From: an uncultured Gammaproteobacteria bacterium
Lineage (GTDB): Bacteria > Pseudomonadota > Gammaproteobacteria > Xanthomonadales > Xanthomonadaceae
Direction: 5' to 3'
NCBI GenBank assembly: GCA_946885735.1
Contig: CAMPGW010000027.1
Location: forward strand, 1 to 31,712
DNA length: 31,712 nt
The notes beneath the pieces are model-generated. The model saw only the letters and a program-made list of their open reading frames with translations. It was not told the DNA's origin and did not search any database. Positions 24,033 to 31,712 of the stretch are shown here, piece after piece; position 1 is the stretch's first letter; every line of letters starts with the position of its first letter. A program made the position numbers and the translations under genes.

Positions 24033-27000
24033 GTGACATATGGATTCGTGGGGCCGGCCAGGCGAGGCGCCTGTGGCTGGGGCGCTGCCCTTTTGGCATT
24101 CGTGCTGGCATGGGTCCCGGGATCCGCTACGGCGCAGACCATCATCACGTTTGCAGGCGGCGCCAATAATGCCCCGCTGCAGGAGAACGTCCCTGCGACC
24201 CAGCAATCGCTGTCACCGAGAGCCATTGCGATGGGCCCGGACGGCTACCTGTACGTTGCGGAGCCGTTCCGGGGTCTCGTCCGTCGCATTTCGCCCGCAG
24301 GCGTCATCAACACGTTTGCCGGCAACGGCACCCTGGCGACGACAGGCGATGGCGGCCCCGCACTATCCGCCGGCCTCAACGGTCCGGTTTCCCTGGCGTT
24401 CGACAACGCTGGCAATCTGCTGATCGGGTGCGAATGGGACTACGTGATTCGAAAGGTCACGCCGGCGGGCATCATTTCCACCGTTGCCGGCATCGTCGGC
24501 TCGACTGCCTCCACGGGCAGCGGCGGACCGGCCTCCGCGGCCTCGCTTGCGTTCCCCTCGGCGTTGTTCGTCGCTCCGGAGGGTTCGGTCTACGTCTCCG
24601 AACGATACGGTCACCGTGTGCGCCGCATCGACCCACAGGGCGTCATTCATGAGTTCGCGGGCAACGGCAGCTTCGCCGCCGCCAAGACCGGGCCCGCCAC
24701 GGGTGTCCCTGTGCCCGAACCTGGCGCAGTGGCAATGGACAGCCTGGGACGCGTCTATATCACGACCGGGACCAACTATCCGGGCACCGTTCGGGTCGAA
24801 CTGGACGGAACAGCAGCCCAGGTATTCAACGCGGCACCCGCCGCTTGGCTTACCGGCCCTGCAGGCCAGATGGACTTCACCACCAGCGCAATGGTGACTC
24901 GCTTCCGCGCACCGTTGGCTCCGGAACGGTTGGTCGGAACGGGAAGCGCCGGGTTCGGCGGCGATGGTGGTCTCGCACTCGACGCGACCTTGGGCGCGTA
25001 TCTGCCGGGACTGGCACGCAACACGCTTGGCGAGTTGTATATCGCCGATTTCAGCAATTCGCGCATCCGCAAGGTCACGATAGCCGCGCCTTCCGCTCCC
25101 TCGGCGCCCGTGGCGATGCCTGGCAATCAGCAGGCTCGCGTCCGGATTGCCTATCCGCAGGACAATGGCGGCCCGGTCACGTCGTTCACCGTCGTCGCCA
25201 CGCCTGGCGGCCCGGTGGATCTCGATGCCGGCAGTCCCAATCTGGAGCACACGCTCTCCGGCCTGACCAATGGCACCAGCTATACGTTTCGGGCGTCAGC
25301 CACCAATGTGGCCGGCACCAGCGCGCTTTCGTCGCCCTCCAATCCCGTAACTCCGGTACCGGTTCCAGGCCCTCCGACCCTGATCGTCGCGGAGTTGACC
25401 GGCGCTGGCGAGGTGACGCTCGAGTTCACTCCCCCCCTGTCTCCGGGCGGGGCGCCGATTACCGGCTATTCCATCCGGACCAATCCTTCCGGTGGCGTGG
25501 ATGCAGCCGCCGGGTCGATGTCACTCGTCCGCCGCATCACCGGCTTGCCGAAGTGGGGCAGCTTTTCGTTTGCGGTGGTTGCCAACAACAGCTACGGCGC
25601 AGGGCTGGAGTCGAATCGTTCCGCGGACATCGCGATCCTCCCGGTGCCGGGCCCCGTGGAAGTGCGAGGCGTGAACTTCGATGCTTTTGGTGCGACGGTG
25701 AGCTTCAACCCGCCAGTGGACGACGGCGGGTCCCCGGTGACCGACTACACCGGGACGGTAACGCCCACGGGCGCTGCGCCCGTTGGCGGCGGGACCAATG
25801 TGACCACGCGCTACTTCTCGAACCTGGCCACGGGCACCGACTACACCTTCACGATCCGCGCCCGGAACGAGTTCGGCTGGGGAACGAAGAGCGCGCCCTT
25901 TGGGCCGGTCCATCGCATTTTCCCGCCGGGCAAACCGGCGATCGCATCGATCGTGCCCGGAGACGGCACCCTCACGGTGACGATCCAGTCTGGTGGATAC
26001 GACGGCGGCTCGCCGATCACGCGCTATGACGTGGTGGCGCTGCCGGCCGCCGGCGCCGACACGACCCCGGGCTCGCCCAACCTGGTGCACGTCCTGGCCG
26101 GACTGACCAATGGCCAGGTCTACGGCATCCGCGTCTTCGCGACCAACCTGGGCGGCCAGAGCGAGGCGTCCGACATCGTCAACGCCGTACCGGCGGCCGC
26201 TCCGTCGCAGCCGTTAGCACCGACGGCCAGGGCAGGCGAAGGCCGGGCCTTCCTTCGCATCACGCCTCCGGACTCCAACTTCAGTCCGATCATCGCCTAC
26301 ACGATCGAGAGCCAGCCGGCGGGAGGTATTGATCTGCAGGCGGGCACCGCAGCGCTCGATCGCGAGATTGGGGGATTGGTCAACGGTGCCACTTACCGTT
26401 TCCGTGTGAGCGCTGCCAACCAGGTCGGCGCGAGCCCGTTCTCGCCCTTGTCAAACCCGGTCAAGCCCACCGCGGGGCGTGCACCCGGGGCGCCGTTGAT
26501 GGGGCCGACGTTCAAGTTCGGCCGCGGCGCCACGGTCAACTTCAATACACCGGCCGATCCGGGCACCTCGCCGATCCTTGGGTATAACGTTCGCTCCATT
26601 CCGGCGGGGGGTACCGACCTGGATGCCGGTTCCCTGGCCTTGGCGCACCGCATCGTGGGGCTCACCGATGGGGTTGCCTACAGCTTCACCGCCACGGCCA
26701 TCAACAACCTGGGCCAAGGCGCCGAATCCGCGCCCTCAGCGACGGTAACGCCGGGCGCATTGTCATCGCCGATGCTGATGGCGGCAGCCGGCGGCGAACT
26801 GGGAGACTCCCGAGCACCATCGGGCGCGTCGTTGAACGCGCCCGGCGCGGTGGCGTCGGATTCCGACGGCAACCTGTACATCGCCGATCGTGCCAACCAT
26901 CGCATCCGCAGGATCAGCGCAGAGGGGCGCATCACGACCGTCGCCGGAAACGGGCTGTCCGGCTTTTCCGGCGACGGCGGACCGGCCGTCGCCGCCCGGC

Positions 27001-30000
27001 TGCTCGCGCCGTTCGCCATCGCAGTGTCCGCTGCCGGCGAGCTCTACATAGCCGACACCGGCAACCAGCGTGTGCGCAAGGTCGGCACCGACGGCACGAT
27101 CCAGACCATTGCCGGCAATGGCGTCTCGGCAAGCAACGGCGACGGCGGCCCGGCGACGGCGGCATCGCTCGCCTCGCCTGCCGGCGTGGCGGTGGACTCG
27201 CTGGGAAATGTATTCGTTTCGGAATTCGCCGGGCACCGGGTGCGCAAGGTTTCGGCTGCAGGGCAGATCGTAACGGTAGCAGGCACCGGCGTGGCCAGCG
27301 CGGGCGGCGATGGCGGGCCGGCCGCGAGCGCGAGCCTCAATTCGCCGCTGGGGCTTTCGGTCGATGCAAACGGAAACCTGTTCGTGGCCGATTATGGCAA
27401 TCACGCCATCCGTATGGTGGACGCAGGCTCCACCATCTCCCGACTGATCGGGTTGGGCTACAACGCCGTCACGAATGACGGTCCGGTGGGGTCAATTGGT
27501 CTGAGCTTCCCGACCGCAGTGCATGCATTCGGCCCGAACGACCTGTACTTCGTGGATGAGACGCGTCGGGCTCGAAGGCTCCTCAACGGCAACGTCAGTA
27601 CGCTCGCCGGAGCGTTGTTCGTGCCGCCCGAGGGCCAGGGTGAAGGTGGGCCAGCGGACCAAGCGGCGCTTTGGAACCCGTCAGGTATCACTCGGGACTC
27701 GATGGGCAACCTCGTCTTTGCCGAACTCGAGGCAGATCGCGTCCGGCGTGTAACTCCGGCCGGTGTGCTGGAAGCGGTCGGCGGGCCTGGATACTCCGGG
27801 GACGGCGGCGAAGCGCGCGCAGCCACGCTTGCCCGGCCTGCGGGTGTCGCATTCGACTCAAGCGGACGGATGTATATCGCCGACCGTCGCAACAACCGCG
27901 TCCGTCGGGTCGATCTCGACGGCAGGATAAGCACGCTTGCCGGCGGCGGTTTGGCTGGCAACAGCGGCATCGGCGGTCCGGCCACGGCCGCGTTGCTGAA
28001 CGACCCGACCGGCGTGGCAGTTGACTCGAAAGGAGTCGTGTACATCGTCGATCGCGGCAACAAGATGCTGAAGGCCATCGGGACTGACGGGATCCTCCGG
28101 GTCGTCGCCGGGGACACCAGCTCGACCAATAGCCCCTACCTCATAGGATTCGGCAGCCCCTTCGGCGTGGCGGTGGATGCAGCGGACGACGTCTACGTCG
28201 CGGACCAGCAGTCCCAGCGCGTCTACCGGTTCCGCCCGAACATCAGTGCGCAGGTGGTGGCTGGCGGCGGCATCGGCGGTGATGGCGGATTGGCAACCGA
28301 GGCGATGCTGTCCCAGCCCACGGCTGTAGTGGTATCCGCGGCTGGCGAGGTGTATTTCACCGACGTGGGTACCCACCGCGTCCGAAAGGTGGCGTTGAAC
28401 GGCATCATCAGCACCGTCGCCGGCACCGGTGTTGCCGGGTACAACGGTGACAACCGGGCCGCGGCAGGCGCGGCGCTGGCCGAGCCTGCCGGTTTGGCAT
28501 TCGACGAGCCTGGCAACCTGTACATCAGCGAAGCGCTCGGCGCGCGCGTGCGCAAGGTCAGCAATGGCGTCATCACCACCGTGGCGGGCCTGGGATCGCC
28601 AGGCTACGGAGGCGAAGGCGACCTGGCATCGAACTCCTCGCTCTCGTCACCGCTCGGGCTGGCCCGGGGAACGGATGGCAACATCTACATCGCCGACGCC
28701 GGCAACCATCGGGTTCGCGCGATCCTTGCGAAACTCGCGCCTCCGGGCGCGCCGCTGCATCCGCAGGCGGCGGCGGGCTCGGCCAGTGCACAGGTCCGCT
28801 TCGACCCGCCTGCCAGCCCGGGTAGCCGCAGCATCACCGGCTACGTCGTGGAGTCACTACCGGCTGGCGGAATAGACCTGCATGCCGGCAGCGCGGCGAC
28901 CCAGCACACCGTGTCGGGACTGCAGAACGGCACGTCCTACCGATTCAGGGTGCAGGCGAGCAGCGAGGCCGGCGTCGGCGCCTGGTCGCACCTGTCCAAC
29001 GCGGTGGTTCCGTATGCACAGACGTTGTCCATCAGCAACGTGTCGATGACCGAAGGTGATGCTGGATCCAAGCTTGCGAACTTTGTCGTCAGCCGATCGT
29101 CGGCGACCGGAGCAGTGAGCTTTGACATAGCGACTGCGAATGGCACGGCGTTCGAGGGTGACGACTACGTCGCCCGCCAACAGTTGGGCGCAACCATGGG
29201 CCCGGGGCAGGCAAGCTTTCCCTTCCAAGTGACGATTACGGGCGACGTGCGGGTCGAGCGGGATGAAGGCTTCGTCGTGAACGTGACGAATGTGGTCGGG
29301 GCAACGCCGCGCGAACTGCAAGGGCGCGGAACGATAGGAAACGATGACCAGCCGACGCTGTCGGTCGCCGATGCTTCCGCCAGCGAAGGAAGCGCGACGC
29401 CCGGCGCGGCGGTATTCCACGTGACGCTGTCCTCTCCAGCCACCACGCTTGTGACGTTCCAGGTCGCAACCGCCGACGTGACCGCGACTGCGGGCAGTGA
29501 CTACGTGGCGCGCGCACCGACGCAAGTGGGTATCGATCCCGGCCGCAGCAGCGCCCGGGTGGAAATTGCACTCATGGCCGATGCCTTGCCGGAAGCGACC
29601 GAAACCTTCAGCCTGCAGGTACTGCAAGCAACCGGCGCGACGATCGCGGACGGCGTTGGGGTCGGCAGCATCCTGGACGATGACGGCGCAGCGTCGGTGC
29701 CCATCGCGGAAATCCAGGGCAAGGGTTCGGCATCTCCCCTCCTGGGGCGTCAGCTCGCCACCGAGGGGATCGTTACCGCCCGCACCGACGCTGGGTTGTT
29801 CATTCAGTCTTCCGCGGAAGGCGAGGATGGCGATAGTGATACGTCGGAAGGGCTGTTCGTGGCGACGGATCGGAGCGATGCCATCCTCGTCGGTACTCGC
29901 ATCCGCGTGGAAGGCTGGGTGGAGGAGCGAATGGTCCCTGATTTTTCGGAGGGCTCCCTGACTTCGCTGCGAGCCATTCGCACAATTACGATTGCCAGCA

Positions 30001-31412
30001 ACCTGCCCCTGCCCCCACCCGTCGAGCTCAATGCCGAGCGGCTCTCCGCCAATGACGCCGCGCTCTGGCTCGAGCGCCACGAAGGCATGCGCGTGCGGCT
30101 GGCGCCGTCCGTTGTGGTCGGACCCTCCGGGCGTCGCAGCAATCCTGCCGATGCCCGGATCCGGACAGATGGACGCTTCGTTGTCGTACCGCGGGGAATG
30201 GCGCGGCCTGTTCGTAGTGCCGCTGCGCGCCGATCGGCGGGCGGGGCAACGCAGGATGGGAGATTGCGGATCGTCTCGGGAGGCCAGCGCGGCACCGTAG
30301 CTTTGTCGGCGGACGTCAACGACGAACTGGCGCCTGTGTCCGGAGTGCTCTCGCAGGAAGACGCCATCTTCGATTTCCTGCCTGACCCGGGCTCGACGCC
30401 GACGCTGCGCTCACGCGCGGAGCCGAAGTTGGCTCCGGAGATGACCGGTTCCCAGCTGCGAATCGCCAACCTGCACCTGTCGGCTTGGCCAAAGGGCACC
30501 GAAACCCGTTTCCCGCTGCGATTGGCCAAGACGGCCGCCTTGGTCTGCGCTTTTGCGGGCAGCCCGGACATCGTAGCGGTCACCCAGGAAGGCGACAGCC
30601 TCGACCTGGCGGAACTCGCCGACGCCCTCGTGCAGGGCGACGCCAACCGGCTGTTCCCTGGGGCTTGCCCGCAACGCGCGGATTACCGCTTCGTGTCAGG
30701 GACCAGCCCAGGCCACGGTTTCCTGGTCAAGGTGCCGGCGTCGGCGCCCCCTGTTGAGCTTGTGTCCGTCGCCGGTTTGCAGGCTGAGGCGCGCTTCACC
30801 CACCCCGACGGCAGCAGCCAACCGCTGTTCGACCACCCGCCCCAGTGGATGCGGGTTCGGGTTGCAACGACCAAGGGCAGCCACGACTTGGGGCTGCTCT
30901 CTGTGCAGTTGGCTGATGAAAAAGACCCCGGCACGCAGCCAGGACCGCACGGCTGGGCGTCCGAGGGCGCGTTCCTGCGGTCCTTGCGGATGGCTCAAGC
31001 GGCATCCATAGCGCGTGCGATCCAACGGCGCCAGCAACTGTTTCCGCGCGAAGGCCTGATCGTCCTCGGAAATTTTGGCGCATCGGAGTTCGAGGATGTC
31101 GAAGGCGATTTATTCGGCTGGATGTCGGGCAAGGCCACGGCGCCTGGCGGGCCCAGCCCGGTCGATCCGCCATTGACCAACCTGACTGCGCTCCTGCCCA
31201 GCCACGAACGCTATACGGTCGTGCACAAGGGCGAGGCGCACGCGGTCGATCACGTTCTGGTCAATCAGGCCTTGCTGTCGGCGGTGAAGGACGCGCGGGT
31301 GGCCCCGGCACGTGCAGATGCGGACTTCGCCGGCGACGTCATGGGCGATGCGTCGCTGCCCTTGGGCGCATCCGACCACGACCCGCAGGTGCTCTACCTC
31401 GAATGGCGTTGA
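24033..31412 (+). CDS. Giant secreted NHL / FN3 / Calx-beta protein with ExeM-like C-terminal region
   Basis: A protein of about 2,459 residues. I chose GTG 24033 because GGAG lies nine bases upstream and a signal peptide follows (hydrophobic LLAFVLAWVPG, then SATAQ; cleavage near 34-35). Order of modules: six NHL-type blades (about 36-351), six fibronectin-III-like modules (353-909), twelve more NHL blades (910-1569), a seventh FN3 (1570-1663), two Calx-beta modules with DDDG-type calcium ends (1663-1886), an OB-like ExeM/NucH-type leader (EIQGKGSASPLLG, about 1888-1990), and a C-terminal EEP-like domain (about 2141-2459). EEP catalytic motifs are eroded (see findings). Extracellular nuclease or adhesin roles are possible, but no function is shown. 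Composition is less GC-rich than the core genes. Confidence 0.9.
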   Translation: MTYGFVGPARRGACGWGAALLAFVLAWVPGSATAQTIITFAGGANNAPLQENVPATQQSLSPRAIAMGPDGYLYVAEPFRGLVRRISPAGVINTFAGNGTLATTGDGGPALSAGLNGPVSLAFDNAGNLLIGCEWDYVIRKVTPAGIISTVAGIVGSTASTGSGGPASAASLAFPSALFVAPEGSVYVSERYGHRVRRIDPQGVIHEFAGNGSFAAAKTGPATGVPVPEPGAVAMDSLGRVYITTGTNYPGTVRVELDGTAAQVFNAAPAAWLTGPAGQMDFTTSAMVTRFRAPLAPERLVGTGSAGFGGDGGLALDATLGAYLPGLARNTLGELYIADFSNSRIRKVTIAAPSAPSAPVAMPGNQQARVRIAYPQDNGGPVTSFTVVATPGGPVDLDAGSPNLEHTLSGLTNGTSYTFRASATNVAGTSALSSPSNPVTPVPVPGPPTLIVAELTGAGEVTLEFTPPLSPGGAPITGYSIRTNPSGGVDAAAGSMSLVRRITGLPKWGSFSFAVVANNSYGAGLESNRSADIAILPVPGPVEVRGVNFDAFGATVSFNPPVDDGGSPVTDYTGTVTPTGAAPVGGGTNVTTRYFSNLATGTDYTFTIRARNEFGWGTKSAPFGPVHRIFPPGKPAIASIVPGDGTLTVTIQSGGYDGGSPITRYDVVALPAAGADTTPGSPNLVHVLAGLTNGQVYGIRVFATNLGGQSEASDIVNAVPAAAPSQPLAPTARAGEGRAFLRITPPDSNFSPIIAYTIESQPAGGIDLQAGTAALDREIGGLVNGATYRFRVSAANQVGASPFSPLSNPVKPTAGRAPGAPLMGPTFKFGRGATVNFNTPADPGTSPILGYNVRSIPAGGTDLDAGSLALAHRIVGLTDGVAYSFTATAINNLGQGAESAPSATVTPGALSSPMLMAAAGGELGDSRAPSGASLNAPGAVASDSDGNLYIADRANHRIRRISAEGRITTVAGNGLSGFSGDGGPAVAARLLAPFAIAVSAAGELYIADTGNQRVRKVGTDGTIQTIAGNGVSASNGDGGPATAASLASPAGVAVDSLGNVFVSEFAGHRVRKVSAAGQIVTVAGTGVASAGGDGGPAASASLNSPLGLSVDANGNLFVADYGNHAIRMVDAGSTISRLIGLGYNAVTNDGPVGSIGLSFPTAVHAFGPNDLYFVDETRRARRLLNGNVSTLAGALFVPPEGQGEGGPADQAALWNPSGITRDSMGNLVFAELEADRVRRVTPAGVLEAVGGPGYSGDGGEARAATLARPAGVAFDSSGRMYIADRRNNRVRRVDLDGRISTLAGGGLAGNSGIGGPATAALLNDPTGVAVDSKGVVYIVDRGNKMLKAIGTDGILRVVAGDTSSTNSPYLIGFGSPFGVAVDAADDVYVADQQSQRVYRFRPNISAQVVAGGGIGGDGGLATEAMLSQPTAVVVSAAGEVYFTDVGTHRVRKVALNGIISTVAGTGVAGYNGDNRAAAGAALAEPAGLAFDEPGNLYISEALGARVRKVSNGVITTVAGLGSPGYGGEGDLASNSSLSSPLGLARGTDGNIYIADAGNHRVRAILAKLAPPGAPLHPQAAAGSASAQVRFDPPASPGSRSITGYVVESLPAGGIDLHAGSAATQHTVSGLQNGTSYRFRVQASSEAGVGAWSHLSNAVVPYAQTLSISNVSMTEGDAGSKLANFVVSRSSATGAVSFDIATANGTAFEGDDYVARQQLGATMGPGQASFPFQVTITGDVRVERDEGFVVNVTNVVGATPRELQGRGTIGNDDQPTLSVADASASEGSATPGAAVFHVTLSSPATTLVTFQVATADVTATAGSDYVARAPTQVGIDPGRSSARVEIALMADALPEATETFSLQVLQATGATIADGVGVGSILDDDGAASVPIAEIQGKGSASPLLGRQLATEGIVTARTDAGLFIQSSAEGEDGDSDTSEGLFVATDRSDAILVGTRIRVEGWVEERMVPDFSEGSLTSLRAIRTITIASNLPLPPPVELNAERLSANDAALWLERHEGMRVRLAPSVVVGPSGRRSNPADARIRTDGRFVVVPRGMARPVRSAAARRSAGGATQDGRLRIVSGGQRGTVALSADVNDELAPVSGVLSQEDAIFDFLPDPGSTPTLRSRAEPKLAPEMTGSQLRIANLHLSAWPKGTETRFPLRLAKTAALVCAFAGSPDIVAVTQEGDSLDLAELADALVQGDANRLFPGACPQRADYRFVSGTSPGHGFLVKVPASAPPVELVSVAGLQAEARFTHPDGSSQPLFDHPPQWMRVRVATTKGSHDLGLLSVQLADEKDPGTQPGPHGWASEGAFLRSLRMAQAASIARAIQRRQQLFPREGLIVLGNFGASEFEDVEGDLFGWMSGKATAPGGPSPVDPPLTNLTALLPSHERYTVVHKGEAHAVDHVLVNQALLSAVKDARVAPARADADFAGDVMGDASLPLGASDHDPQVLYLEWR

Positions 31413-31443
31413 CCCCGGCGGAGCTTTCGCCATCATGGACGCC

Positions 31444-31476
31444 ACAAAAAAAGCCCCGCTTTCGCGGGGCTTTTTC
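31444..31476. terminator. Bidirectional Rho-independent terminator
   Basis: Stem AAGCCCCGC (31451-31459), loop TTTC, stem GCGGGGCTT (31464-31472). A-rich on the left and T-rich on the right, so it works in both directions. It ends the giant gene on the plus strand and tRNA-Gln on the minus strand. Confidence 0.93.
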
Positions 31477-31481
31477 TTGAT

Positions 31482-31555
31482 TGGCTGGGGAACTAGGGCT
31501 CGAACCTAGATTGACGGAGTCAGAGTCCGTTGTCCTACCATTAGACGATTCCCCA
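31482..31555 (-). tRNA. tRNA-Gln (anticodon CTG)
   Basis: On the minus strand this folds as a full cloverleaf of 74 bases: acceptor TGGGGAA with TTCCCCA, D arm with TAATGGTAGGA, anticodon stem ACGGA/TCCGT around loop CTCTGAC, so the anticodon is CTG (Gln, codon CAG), and T arm with GGTTCGAGCC. The 3' GCCA is encoded. It sits between rpsI and the terminator. Confidence 0.95.
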
Positions 31556-31626
31556 ATGGGAAAGCGTGCAAGGCGAGTCCGTCTGACGCGAACCCCGCCC
31601 GGGGTGCAAATTGTAGCGCGAGCCGA

Positions 31627-31712
31627 TTAACGCTTCGAGAACTGGGTGGCGCGGCGAGCCTTGTGCAGGCCGACCTTCTTGCGCTCGACCTCGCGGGCGT
31701 CGCGGGTCATGA
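31627..31712 (-). CDS. rpsI: 30S ribosomal protein S9, 3' end (partial)
   Basis: Minus-strand codons to the stop at 31627 read TRDAREVERKKVGLHKARRATQFSKR, the characteristic basic C-terminal tail of S9, which reaches the P-site tRNA in the ribosome. Only 28 codons are in the window, and the rest runs beyond its right edge. The region between it and tRNA-Gln (about 70 bases) holds nothing else I can see. Confidence 0.93.
   Translation of the reverse strand, partial: MTRDAREVERKKVGLHKARRATQFSKR

Overview
The window looks like a chromosomal segment of a GC-rich gammaproteobacterium, most likely of the order Lysobacterales (Xanthomonadales). The evidence is the run xerD / RDD / lptGF / pepA-holC, the zapA-ssrS-fau-rpiA block, a Xanthomonas-type integron cassette array, and rpsI beside a tRNA-Gln. 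The species cannot be fixed from the sequence alone.

Region 1 (1 to about 4.85 kb, perhaps to 5.4 kb) is the distal part of a mobile integron (superintegron-like) cassette array. Short orphan ORFs, all on the plus strand and visibly less GC-rich than the rest, alternate with attC-like sites. Matching R'' and R' boxes at the ends of the same cassette confirm several cassette boundaries. No integrase gene is in the window. The attC boxes decay from left to right, so the integrase and young end probably lie to the left. Cargo includes a zinc-ribbon protein, a secreted protein, a DUF998-like membrane protein, a DUF4265 protein, a lipoprotein and unknown proteins.

Region 2 (4.9 to 11.5 kb) is an accessory stretch of small genes: two VOC proteins, a DUF4262 protein, a YaeQ protein, a GDSL-type lipoprotein, a YbaN/DUF454 membrane protein, an amphi-Trp protein, a GFA-type zinc protein, a GNAT acetyltransferase, a small membrane protein and a VIT1/CCC1-type transporter.

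Region 3 (11.5 to 24 kb) is conserved core. It holds xerD (chromosome dimer resolution), an RDD membrane protein, lptG-lptF (LPS export), pepA-holC (aminopeptidase and DNA polymerase III chi), pepP with an upstream UPF0149 gene, and a GGDEF-EAL signalling protein. A TIGR02449-zapA pair (cell division) follows, then 6S RNA, 5-formyltetrahydrofolate cyclo-ligase, an EVE-domain protein and rpiA.

Region 4 (24 to 31.4 kb) is one giant secreted-protein gene of about 2,459 codons. It encodes 18 NHL-type blades, seven fibronectin-III-like modules, two Calx-beta modules and a C-terminal endonuclease/exonuclease/phosphatase-like domain whose catalytic motifs are eroded. A bidirectional terminator, tRNA-Gln(CTG) and the 3' end of rpsI close the window.

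The most interesting items are the decaying integron array with a composite attC, the giant NHL/FN3/Calx-beta protein with a likely dead nuclease domain, the ribosome binding site of the folate gene buried in the closing stem of 6S RNA, and a recurring TAnnnT element 6-7 nt before start codons that suggests leaderless transcripts.
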